DNA of 64,000 bases from positions 33,992,042-34,056,041 of the forward strand of contig CM060734.1 of assembly GCA_030704615.1 (NCBI GenBank). The letters run 5' to 3'. Positions 23,456 to 34,469 of this stretch are shown piece after piece. The DNA comes from Takakia lepidozioides. Its lineage: Eukaryota > Streptophyta > Takakiopsida > Takakiales > Takakiaceae. A model generated the notes under the pieces. That model was not told where the DNA came from, did no database searches, and worked only from the letters and a program-made list of their open reading frames with translations. Both the position numbers and the translations under genes were made by a program. Each line of letters opens with the position of its first letter. Position 1 is the first letter of the stretch.

Positions 23456-25240
23456 CTATCCATGTGCATACTCATTGGCGGTCTGCATGTGTATGTCCAC
23501 TGTTGTTGTGCGCTCCATGCGATCAGCCCCCGTGGGTGCCGGTGTCTGGGGCTGCTCCCCTGCCATGGTGAGGGAGAGTAGTTCAGGATCACATGGTGGC
23601 GGGACAAAGTTGAAGTTTCCTGATTCTTTGGCCAGTTGGTCGAGTGTGTCCACCTGCTCCTTATCCAGGGGGAGAATCGCTCCAAGTAGTTGTGGCATTT
23701 TGCAAAGGGCCTCATTGGCATGTTCACGGAAGCTGGCCAAGTTCTTTGAGAAGTGGGCCGTGGTGGACTGACGCATATTCTGCAGGTTCAAGGCATTTGC
23801 CGCGGTGAAGGTTTTGACAAAGCGCCTTTCCAATTTGCTCATGTCTTGTGTAGTTGTAATGCGGTGTTCCACAAAACGTTTGTCTAGAGTAGCAAAGCGC
23901 TGGTCCACCTCAGCCCGGCTGATAACATCTGCTAGCTTTGCAGCTGTGATTTTGATGGACTCCACCGTCTGCGCTAGTGCCTTGTTGATGTTGTCAGTGC
24001 CTAGCCGCTGGAGAATTTCTAGGGCCACAGGGACTGACCCGCTTAGGCTTTGTGGATGTGGTATGAAGTCAATGAAATGTCCATGCAGCAGTATATTGCG
24101 TCTGTAGCACCATTGTGTGTAGACTGCTGTATTAAGGCATGTGATGTATGCTATGCCTTCATGTTTTGTCTTCTCCTCCCTCGGGGTACAGCAAAAGTAA
24201 ATCTGCGCCACATTGTTTCTTCCCAACAGCCCGCGGACACCATCCTCTATTTCTGCCTGAGTTCTGGAGGAGTTAAGGTTTTTGACTTGGAGTGTAAGGG
24301 CATTGCGTTCAGCAATGAACTCATTGGAGGTTATTGGTGCGCCTGCCAGGTTTGTATATCTTACTTCAGGTTTGATACGGTTGTTGGCAAAGCTGACTCT
24401 GTGTTTCAACACCTTCGTTCGTGTGTCTTCTGAGATGACGTATATGAACCCAAATTTCGTGTCTGTCTTATTTTTCCCGACATGCTGGAGCTCATATTCA
24501 TCACCGCTAATGTAGCCTTCCACAATGAATTGCACAGCCAGGGTATGCCCCAGGCATCCATGAAAAACATCACTAGCAATATGCAGAGAGAAGTAGCCAC
24601 CAGATGCTGCAAGATCGAAGCTTTTCTCCACATGACCGATGACTCTTACGCCTCTGGATAGCTCGAGAGTGAACACACGCTCCCCCCTCAGTAGAGCAAG
24701 GCCATCTCTCTCTGGATGTTTCAGCTCAATCTTGATTAGCCCATTCCACAGTTTGGTTTTGGTTTGCGTGAACACCAGGATTGGAGAGATACGCGTGCTT
24801 CCCAGGGGGATATCCATCTCCTTAAGTCTTCGTCGGGTCTTCTCTAGAACTGTGGCTCGATCCATGTTGGTGTCACAGTCGAATCTGATTATGATGTGAT
24901 ATGATTCCAGGGCCAATCCTGTGTGGGGATTAACTTTCGTGCCTTTAGGGAGCTGGGTGAGATGATAGAACTGCCCCTCTTTGCCATCGCATCTCTTGGA
25001 GGGATATAGCCACTGAGGCACTCGGGGAAAAGCACGTCGACAGTGCACCATTTCTTCGCTCTCTCTCGGCACCACCCCAAGTCGGATGAGTTCTTCTTGT
25101 GACCGTAGCTCCAAGATAGGGGGGTCTCCTGCCTCGCGGGCTCTTTCTTCCATGGTTCTGCTTCCAAGCCATAAATGTGTGATGTCTGCTGCGACTAGAG
25201 GAACAATTGGGGTCTGGGCAGGTGTCAATGGGGATGACAT
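23456..25240 (-). CDS. Retrotransposon ORF1/Gag-like protein
   Basis: An uninterrupted 594-codon frame from the ATG at 25240; upstream in-frame codons lead into PPR-derived sequence, so I prefer this start. The N-terminal half contains TKTKLWNGLIKIELKHPERDGLALLRG and ELQHVGKNKTDTKFGFIYVI, similar to ORF1-type proteins I recall from plant and algal retroelements. A middle segment (LNSSRTQAEIEDGVRGLLG ... GIAYITCLNTAVY) has the look of an RNA-recognition-like fold. The C-terminal third (RAEVDQRFATLDKRFVEHR and onward) is predicted by eye to be coiled coil. It may bind RNA and multimerise as LINE ORF1 or Gag proteins do. It is one of the longest intact frames in the window, implying a fairly recent insertion. 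No RT is nearby, so the element type is not settled. Confidence 0.55.
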   Translation of the reverse strand: MSSPLTPAQTPIVPLVAADITHLWLGSRTMEERAREAGDPPILELRSQEELIRLGVVPRESEEMVHCRRAFPRVPQWLYPSKRCDGKEGQFYHLTQLPKGTKVNPHTGLALESYHIIIRFDCDTNMDRATVLEKTRRRLKEMDIPLGSTRISPILVFTQTKTKLWNGLIKIELKHPERDGLALLRGERVFTLELSRGVRVIGHVEKSFDLAASGGYFSLHIASDVFHGCLGHTLAVQFIVEGYISGDEYELQHVGKNKTDTKFGFIYVISEDTRTKVLKHRVSFANNRIKPEVRYTNLAGAPITSNEFIAERNALTLQVKNLNSSRTQAEIEDGVRGLLGRNNVAQIYFCCTPREEKTKHEGIAYITCLNTAVYTQWCYRRNILLHGHFIDFIPHPQSLSGSVPVALEILQRLGTDNINKALAQTVESIKITAAKLADVISRAEVDQRFATLDKRFVEHRITTTQDMSKLERRFVKTFTAANALNLQNMRQSTTAHFSKNLASFREHANEALCKMPQLLGAILPLDKEQVDTLDQLAKESGNFNFVPPPCDPELLSLTMAGEQPQTPAPTGADRMERTTTVDIHMQTANEYAHG

Positions 25241-25321
25241 GGTGCTGGGTCTTGTGGGGCGCAAATAAACGCGAATAAACGCACACAAACGTGATGTGGT
25301 TGGACTTCACCCCTTCCCCCA

Positions 25322-28300
25322 TCACTTAACATACATGTTGACAAGGGTGATGAGGAGAAAAACATTTAGCGTGAATCCACTTTGGATAATGTGAGTGTGC
25401 ACCTGCTTTCCAGCTTCCAGGCCTTTCACCTTGACGCACTTATGCAAGAGACAGACATACGTTTCTGAATCTGCTGAAATGCCCCCTTGGTCACTTAACG
25501 TGCCTCTTTCACACTCCCGCATATGGCATACATATGGACTAGGGTAGTCTCCAAATTAATAGATGACACAATTCCAGCTTCCTTGATGTCAGCATGGATT
25601 TACTTCCCTTTTTGCAGTGCTCCTAAGCTACCACAAGCATCGAGAATGGTAATAGATATCAGAATGGATTCCCCTGCCACTTTCCAGGGCTATTGTAGCT
25701 ATCCTTCCACATACTGTTGGAGTCACATCATGATCTTGAGTCAGGGAATGAAAGTAATGCATGCCTTCATCCACTAGGCCAACATGGCTACATGGAGAGA
25801 GAGAACACAAATGAAGGTGATCTTGTCCAGCTTCAAGCCTTCCTTTTGCATTCCTTCAAATAGTTGCAGGGCCTCCCTATGGCAACCGTGCTGGGCATAT
25901 CCTGCCATCATCACATTCCACGACACCATATCTCGTTCAGCCATATTGTTGAACACTTCATTTCCATCCTTGACGCTCCCGCACTTAGCATACATGTCCG
26001 CAAGGGTATTGTTCAGAATAATATTTGGTACAATTCCGCCTTTCACGATGTCAGCATAGACCTCTTTGCCCTTTTCCAGAGCTGCCAAGCTGGAACACGC
26101 ATTGCCAACGCAAACAAATGTGATCTGGTGTGGTCTCACCCCTTCCCACATTATTTGCTCATAAATCTCCAAAGCCTCCATCCCGTACCCATGTTGGGCA
26201 TATCTTGCCATCATTGCATTCCACGTGCAGCCATATTGTCGAACACTCCCTTTGCATCCTTGATGCTCTTGCATTTAGCGTACATGTCTAGGAGGGCAGT
26301 GTCCAGAATGACATTTGGTACAATTCCAGCTCTCATGATGTCACCATGAACCTCTTTGCCCTTTAGGTCTGCCAGGCTTGCACACACATTGCACATGCAC
26401 ACGGACGTGACGTGGTTGGGCTTCACCCCTTCGCAGATCATTTGCTCATAGGTCTCCAAAGCCTCCATCCAACAACCAAGCTGGGCGTATCCTGTGATCT
26501 TCGCACTCCAGGACACCACATCCCGTTCAGCCATATGGTCAAATATTCCCACTGCATCCTTGATGCTCCCACATTTGGTATACATGTCTATGATGGTAGT
26601 TTCCAAGATGATATTTGGTACAATTCTAGCTTTCCTGATATCACAATGGACCTCTTTACCCTTCTCTAGGGCTGTCAGATTCGCACACACACTGCAAATG
26701 CAAACACACGCGACTTGGTTGAGTGTCCCCCCTTCCAGGATCATTTGCTCATAGGTCTCCAAAGCCTCCCTCGCACACCCATGCTGGGCATATCCTGCTA
26801 TCATTGCATTCCATGTCACTACATTTCGTGCCACTATATCATCAAACACTACCTTGCATCATTGATGCTCCCGCATTGGGCATACATATCCACCAGGGCG
26901 GTGCCTAGAATGACATCTGGTATAATTCCAGCTTTCATGATGTCAGCATGGACCTCTTTTCCCTTTCCCAGGGCCGCCAGGCTTGCACACTCATTGCAAA
27001 TGCAAATGAATGTGACCTGGTTGGGCTTCACCCCTTCGCGCATCATTTGCTCATATGTCTCCAAGGCATTCTTACCACACCTATGCTTGGCAAATCCTGC
27101 AATCATTATGTTCCACGAGATCAAACCTCGTTGAGGCATTTTGTCGAATACTTGGTGTGCATCCACAATGCTCTTGCATTTGACATACATGTTGACAAGG
27201 GTGTTGTGTAGAAACACATTTGGCTTGAATCCACTTTGGATAATGTGAGCATACATGCCCACGAGGATATAGTTCATAATCACATCTGGTACAATGCGAT
27301 ACAACCATGCACCTCTTTGCCCTTTTCCATGGCTGCCAGGCTTGCAAACACACAGATGTGATGTGGTCGGGCTTCACCCCTTCCACCATCATTTGCTCAT
27401 AGGTCTTCAAAGCATTCGTACCACACCCATGCTTGGTAAACCCCGCCAACATAATATTCCACGTGATCAAAGATGGTTGAGGCATTCCGTTGAACACTTG
27501 GTGAGCATCCATGATCCTCCCGCACTTAACATACATGTTGACAAGGGTATTGAGTAGTTTGCTAAATCCACTTTGGATAATGTGAGTGAGCACCTGCTTT
27601 CCAGCTTCAAGGCCTCTCATCTTGCACCTATGCAAGAAACAAACATACGTATCTGAATATGCTGAAATGCCTCCTTGAAAACTGCCTTTGCATCCTTAAT
27701 GCACCCACATTTGGCATACATGTCCACCAGGGCATTGTTCAGAATGACATCTGGTACAATTCCAGCTTTGACGATGTCGCCATGGGCCTCTTTGCCCTTT
27801 TCCAGGGCTGTCAGACTTGCACATGCATTGCAGACGCAAACGAACTTGATGTGGTTGGGCTTCACCCCTTCCCCCATCATTTGCTCCTAGGTCTCAAAAG
27901 CCTCCACCCCACGTCCCTGCTGTGCATACCCTACAAGCATCACGCTCCACGACACCATATCTCATTCAGCCTGCATATTGTTGAAAACTGCCTTTGCATC
28001 TTTAATGCACCCACATTTGGCATACATATTGTCCACCAGGGCAGTGTTCAGAATGACATCTGGTACAATTTCAGCTTTGACGAGGTCATCATGGACCTCT
28101 ACATCCTTGCCTTGCTGCTAGCAACATACAATGACAGCCTAGAATTCTTCCAGCAAACACCCCAACCATACTTATCAGACTAGTTCCTATGCTAACTTGC
28201 ATCTGCTTCCAACAGACATTCACCTTTTTGTCTCCATTGTCCCACAATTGACTGGCGTCAAGTGTTCATTCCAAAGCTTCTCCTCGTCTCTCTTATCTGT

Positions 28301-28526
28301 TTTTGGATACTCTCATGCTCCCACATCGGCACTAACTTGTCAAATTCATTCCAAACCACCACAGATCCACTGCAACATATGGCAAATGAAAGGCTACAAC
28401 TAGGATGCAGACACCATATCCACGACACCACATTTCCCCACCATGGACCTCTTTTCCCTTTTCCAGGGCTGCCAGGCTTACACAGGCATTGCAAACGGAA
28501 ACAAACGTGATGTGGTCGGGCTTCAC
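25322..28526 (-). pseudogene. Decayed PLS-class pentatricopeptide repeat gene
   Basis: Segments at 28332-28526, 27617-27880, 27081-27635, 26849-27304, 26211-26849, 25774-26274, 25628-25810 and 25322-25522 all encode PPR motifs (for example VILNNTLADMYAKCGSVKDG and SWNAMIAGYAQHGC). They sit in shifting frames with stops and small gaps. Near 25640-25810 a segment CSHVGLVDEGMHYFHSLTQDH matches the beginning of the E-domain region that follows the last PPR motif in plant organellar RNA-editing/processing factors. The conserved xADMYAKCGS codons recur at about 25985, 26275, 26573, 26875 and 27177, a step of about 300 bp (one PLS triplet), so the array has expanded by triplet duplication. Family role: sequence-specific RNA binding in chloroplasts or mitochondria. 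This copy cannot encode a full protein. Confidence 0.88.
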
Positions 28527-28617
28527 CCCTTACCCCATCATTTGTGTGTGCTGCTTGTGTCTGTAGTCAGGTAATGTCGGATCGGTCTGTGAGAACCACC
28601 ACGGTGCAGCTAAGCAG

Positions 28618-28807
28618 CCAGAGATTGAAACACGGACTGGCAAGACCAAGCTGACTCTCGCAAGAACCTTGTAAACATCAGGAAGAATACCAAATCATGG
28701 TACTAACAGGAGGCAGAGATTGAAACATGGCCTGGCAAGACTAAGCCGACTCTCGCAAAAACCTTGTAAACATCAGGAAGAATAACAAATCATGGTACTA
28801 ACAGGAG
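28618..28807. repeat. Two-copy tandem repeat, 95-bp unit
   Basis: The unit beginning GAGATTGAAACA lies at 28621 and again at 28716, each ending CATGGTACTAACAGGAG, with a few substitutions. The function is unknown; it lies between the PPR relic and a plain intergenic stretch. Confidence 0.92.
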
Positions 28808-30000
28808 CCAATAGCCCACATTGGACTCCAGCACCAGCCAGCAATAATCTTGAAGCAACCCTGCTTGCCAAACCTATCTAAACCCGTTCTAAATGCCAGG
28901 CCTTATCAACCTATGTAGCCATAACGCGCTCTCTCTCTCTCTCTCCTTTGAACATCAAACAGAAGCAGGGAGGAAAAAGGTCAGTCTCAACGAAGTACCG
29001 TTCAAGAAGTTATTTTCGGATTTTTCGGGCAATCCGGGCAGATAAAAAGAAATTGACGACGTACGAAACGTGGCGACGACAGTTGGCTACGACAGTTGGC
29101 TATGACAGGTGGCTACGAAACGTGACGACGATGATGTGGCACTATGGCACCCTATTCCTGCTCTACGCTAAACTAGCTCTCGACCTTCGGTCGTCGCTAG
29201 AATATGGCTAGAGGCTGGTCATGGGCCCTTTTCATACCTCCCATGAGCCCTACCGCAATGGACTCACCTGCAGTGGACCCCTTACGGACCTAGGCTGGAT
29301 CGGACCTTGGGTAGGACCCTCCGTGACCCCTACACCGTACGTGGGCCCTGCCACATGCACACGCCCATGCCTTAAATACCCTAATATCTTGTAATGAAAA
29401 GCGTGATGAAGTTGGAAGATAAAAATAAAATCATTATGCATAACAATATTCCTTAGAAAAATTGACATTTGAATAAAATAATAATACAAAGTCTAACATT
29501 TAATGTTTTATTGGCTCCTCCCTCAAGAGGAGACCACGCATCAGTGCTGAAAAGAGTGGCGATCCTGATGTACCTACACCAGAAAACACCAGAATGTTGA
29601 AGATGTACCTCCACTAGTTACTAGTATATGTGATACTAAATTTTAATGTAATGAATATGGTGAAGTCAAATGCAACCATAAAAGCACTAAAAGAGGTGCA
29701 ATAAATGTCAATGTCATGACAAAGTTTAAGAGATTAGGCTAGACATTGTACATTGGAGGTGTAATTTATAGTTATATATATTAAAATATTATATAATTAT
29801 CTTGGTGGTATATCAGTCCCTGAAGCGGAATGATGAAGTGCATACACCCAAAGCTTGGAGATATTGGAGCTGCGTTAAATAAAGATGACCTGTAAAATGG
29901 GGAAGGGAAAAAAGTCCAAGTATGAGTACCATAGCGTAAAACAGAATTTAATATGAAACTACTGGATCATATCTTACAATATATAGATTGTAGTAGTTAG
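28808..30000. other. Intergenic, no gene seen; CT microsatellite
   Basis: A short CT run is at 28929-28947. The stretch TTATTGGCTCCTCC...AGGAGAC at about 29509-29545 recurs at about 48481-48515, so a dispersed repeat is present. The 29440-30000 part is AT-rich. No coding frame is convincing. Confidence 0.5.
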
Positions 30001-30009
30001 TGATACTAA

Positions 30010-30385
30010 ATAATTGTTATGGACTTGATGGTGTAAGGCATTGATGTGTGATGGAAAAGGTTGTGGGATCAAACCTGTACTTTTCGCTTTTGCAGAAAGT
30101 AGTGCCTTTGATGGAAAAGTTAACTTAAAATGAAGAAGGTAGCAACTAATGGGCAAGGGAAAAAAGCCCAAGTATGTGTACCAAAGACAAAACAGAAATT
30201 AAAACTAGTGGAACAAAATTTATAATATATATATTGTAGTGCGAAACTATTTTTCAATAATTGGCTTGGACTTGGTGGTATAGAGCATTGACTTACAACC
30301 GCGAAGGTTCTAGGTTTGAACTTTTGCTATTGGCTTTTGCAGAAAGTAGTGCCTTTAATGAAAAAGTTCAAGTAAAATGGAAAAG
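30010..30385 (+). mobile_element. Two tRNA-derived SINE-like copies
   Basis: Two related copies (about 30010-30140 and about 30262-30400) share GGACTTGGTGGTATAGAGC-like and GGTTTGAACTTTTG-like sequence, resembling RNA polymerase III A and B boxes about 35-40 bp apart. Both are followed by CTTTTGCAGAAAGTAGTGCC. The better copy is at 30262, where the tRNA-like head is recognisable although decayed. The roughly 255-bp spacing and shared flanking sequence point to a tandem duplication. Confidence 0.45.
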
Positions 30386-30942
30386 GTGGCGACGGAGGAG
30401 GATGATAAGGTGGCCACGGAGTTTCATGGTGCTGCTTCATATGTGAAGCATTTTTCCTGAGCATCTCTACTTAGTCAAAGTAGTTCTTACCATGACAATA
30501 TAGCCCACACAGCATGATTGGATTTTAGTAATTTTTGTGAGTTGTGTGTGGTTTATGTATGAGTACTTTGACAATATTGTGTCATTCTTGTGTGTTCTTT
30601 CAGTTTTACAGACTTCATCATTTTAATTTACAGCTACATTTTCAGCCAGTCCCTCAGTTAATCAGCCAGTTTCTCACTTAATTTTTCAATTCAGATTTAT
30701 CTAATACAATATCTACGAAATTTAATTCATCCAAACATATAATTTACTATTACTATTGTTCAGCAACTCTTTATTCAACGTTTGATTGCCTTGTACATTG
30801 TTGTTTGTGTTCTTATAAGATTTTTCAAAATCTATCTAATCTGGCCAACCTCCATTAATATTATTTTCTGTTATAATACAACTTGAGCCTTAATTCAGTT
30901 TTTTTACAACCTTATTTTTATATCTAATTTACTCTCTTAACA
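30386..30942. other. AT-rich 5' flank of the Helentron
   Basis: From about 30480 the sequence becomes markedly AT-rich, matching the Helentron body rather than the region to the left, so the element probably starts between 30480 and 30900. I could not locate its exact terminus. TCAGCCAGTxxCTCA occurs twice at about 30640-30680. Confidence 0.4.
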
Positions 30943-32595
30943 ATGGATACAGAGATATACTTAATATTACAATCTCAGGATTTGCATCGTGTACACGATT
31001 ATCATTATGTTGTTGGAGACTGTTTATTTGATTCGGTTGCTTATTTGCTGCATTATGAAATATCATCTGCAGATCTCCGTCATCAAACCATGAAACATTT
31101 TATGCAAACTTTACAATTGCCCACTGATGAGGTGGCCGAAATGATTCAAATCCACTTTTCTTCGGACACCCTCTATGAGTTACATGGTGTTCGCACAATT
31201 GATGAATTTGTTCAACAAATGTCCCAAAGTGTTGTTTGTGGAGGTTTAGAAGGTGATAATCGTGCCATTTTTTGTTTAGCAAATTATTTACAAAGACCCA
31301 TTCGGTTATGGTCTCGAGTAAATAAAACAATAATGTTTTCTGTGGGTGATCAATTTGTTACGCATACCCCTCTCCAACTACTTTATGACGGGCACTTTGA
31401 ACCTATTATTTTTGAAAGAACTCATTGCACTTCAAATGTTATGCCGTCGACCTCGATTTCAAATTCTCGGTCGCTTTTGATTTCTGGATTTGCAACATCG
31501 GTACAACCTTCTTTGATATCACAACATGTCACTAAAAAAAGGGGTCGACAACAAAATGATATTATGAACAACACCAATGTAACCCCGAAAACACCTCGTT
31601 TTCAATGGCTACCAACTCATGATGAACACATGTTCAATTTGATGGTCGAGTTTCCGTCGTCCACTCTCAAAGACATAGCGCACATCTTCTCCCATCATTA
31701 TGCAACTTTGAATCTCACATTTACTCAAATATATTCTCATTTGCGACGAATTAATAATAAAAGAAAGTATATAGCAAAACAAAATACACCGCAAATTGAT
31801 TCTCCCATTGCTCTTGAAAGTTCAGTCCAACCAATACCTCTTCATTCATTGCATCATTCCAACAATAATCCCATTGAAATTCATGTCAACTCTGCTCATC
31901 GCATTAAATACATAGAAAAATTGTCTGATACACCAGTGCATCCATGTATGTGTTGTCATCGACTATGTTTTAAAAAACAAATTGTTACACCGACAAAAAA
32001 ATTGTTAAAAAAATTAGCCGTGTATATTCCTATTGTAACAACGGAACAAAATCATGGACAAATGTTTATATGTCGAAGTTGTAAATTAATGCTTGACCAC
32101 GATAAATCTCCTAAATATATAGTTTCTAACATAATTCATTTAAATGCTCCTATTAATAATGTTCAAAACCTCAATGCGCTTGAGGAAAGATTAATTGCAC
32201 CACGTATGGCATTTGCCCAAATATATCAATTGCAAGGTTATGGCCAACATGGTATACGTGGTAGTATTATAAACGTTCCATCAAATGTTAACATTACACA
32301 ATCAGTTTTACCTCGCATGCCGAATGACGATACTACCATTGGAGTACTTTTAAAACGTCGTCTGGAATATAAATCTCCATATTTATCAGGAACTGTTTGT
32401 CCCAATTTTATTATGTTGGCTTTACATGATCTTGTTACTACTCCATTATACATAGAAGCTAATGTTACCATTCGACCACAATGGTTAGGATTATTTGCAA
32501 TGTCCCATCAAACAGAACAAAATTATATAAATATCGATGAACCATTAGAAGAATTTAATGAATATCTCAAGATGAGTTTGAGAAAATACTACTAG
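30943..32595 (+). pseudogene. Helentron N-terminal segment: OTU-like domain and Cys-rich region
   Basis: A 550-codon frame. Residues about 20-165 form an OTU-like domain: YVVGDCLFDSVAYLL carries the Asp/Cys pair of OTU cysteine proteases, and the domain ends near FEPIIFERTH. A linker with a helix-turn-helix-like stretch (LRRINNKRKY) follows, then a paired-cysteine region (CMCCHRLC ... CRSCKL, about residues 335-395) and a domain with RMAFAQIYQLQGYGQHG typical of the segment before Helitron Rep. The frame ends early at 32595; the continuation (DTLVQNIL and onward) is in another frame. Confidence 0.8.
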
Positions 32596-34457
32596 CGATA
32601 CTCTGGTACAAAATATCCTCACTTCAGAGCAAATACAAGTATTTCATGATGGTCTATTAACAGTAGTTCCTTCTCAAGACTTTAAATCATTGGGTCTTTT
32701 CCAAGATACTCATAGTGAAGAATTGAATTTTCCTACTTTGTTTTTTGGACATCCTCGATCAAACACTGGTTCATTGTCTTATCAAGCCATTGCGCAATGG
32801 GAACTATTACATAAAGATCATGATTTCGCGAGACATATTCCAAATCTTTTTTTTAAAGCTATCAAAGTATTAATTCATGGCGTTACATCATCTTCATGGA
32901 TTCATATTCGTAAAGGTAAACTTCTTGGTAGACAATTGAAAGCGGGTGAACTTACTAAAAACCAAATTTAGATAAATTATTACGCTCGGATCTAGGCTAT
33001 AGGGATTTGGAAAGATTACGAACATCGCCAGATTATTTGGCTCGTCTCTGGAAAGAGGCCTTTGCAATGATTCGACAACTAGGACCACCAACTTTCTTTG
33101 TCACATTTACAAGTGCAGAAAGTAAATGGCCATCTTTACTGCAAACCATCCATTCGCTCAATCATAAAAAATTGGGAATTCCAAATGACATTCAAAATTT
33201 GGAAAGTAAACACGTTGCTGAATTGGTAAAGATCGGATCCCGTTACATGTGCTCGATATTATGATCATCGAATGGGTGCATTTAGACATCTATTTATGAA
33301 AGATCATACCATTTTTGGAACACTCCGTGATTTCTTCTTTGTAACGGAATTTCAAAGCCGAGGCAGTGAGCATGATCATGGTATGTTATGGATAGCTAAT
33401 GCACCAATTTACGGGGTTGATAAAAATGATATAATTGAACAATTCGTAGATAAATATATAACATCCAATAGTAATGTTCTTCTACCCATTCTACATGAAG
33501 CTCAAACCCATCGGCACAAACGAACATGTAGGAAAAAGAATCAAGCTATATGTCGTTTTCATTATCCATTGCCCCCAATGGATTCTACCACAATTTTGGA
33601 ACCTTTAACAGAACAATTAAACAAACAAGAATTGATGCATTTGAATCAAAATATCAACTGTAATATTTACTGAGTTGGACAAAATGGATATGGGTTTAGA
33701 TATTACATTTAATGTGTTTCTTTCATTGTTACATATTGATGAAAAAACATATATAGCTACTTTACGTAGTAGATTACACAAACCAACTTTATTTTAAAAA
33801 AGAGCATGTAAAGACATTCGCACAAACGCATTTGGCATACATGCGGGTCCACTGTGGCAAGCTAATACTGATGCACAATATATTCTTGATCCTTATGCGG
33901 CAGCTAGTTATTGTACATCTTATCTAACTAAAATAGATAAAACTATTACTAATGAATTTCGCACAATCATAGAAAAATGTAATTCAGAACAAATTGATGC
34001 AAATGTCAGACTCCGTAAAATGGGAAATGTTTTCCTAAATGCACAACAGATGTCGGCTCAATTGGCTGCATATATTGTGTTATCCATACCACTATATCAT
34101 GCATCAAGAACTTTCAAATTCATAACTACATCATCTCCGCAAGAACGTGCATTTGTATTGAAATCCGATAAAGATTTGCGAGGTCTTCCACCCGAGTCCA
34201 CAGATATTAAATGTTCATCTGCTATTGACAAATATATTGAGCGACCAACTACATTACATCACTTGAGTCTCAGTGAATATGTAGCAGATTATAATGTAGA
34301 TAGAAGTAATATAAAACCGCGGCAAAAATCCCATATTATTAGGTATGTGCACTATAACGAACATCGCGATTCTGAGAACTATTATCGGGAACAACTTTTA
34401 CTTTTTCATCCATTTGTGGGAAGCGAAGAATCACAAAAAGGCGACCATGAAACATGA
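32596..34457 (+). pseudogene. Helentron Rep (HUH endonuclease) segment
   Basis: Fragments at 32690-32971, 33007-33264, 33272-33673 and 34020-34457 together cover the Helitron-like N domain and Rep. DPVTCARYYDHR lies in the shifted frame near 33245. The metal-binding HUH motif is HDH in GSEHDHGMLW (about 33365-33385). The two candidate catalytic tyrosines lie in YCTSYLTK (about 33909-33930), spaced as in Helitron Rep. The frame is broken at least four times, including a TAA at about 33796. Confidence 0.8.
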
Positions 34458-34469
34458 TATGATGCTTAT

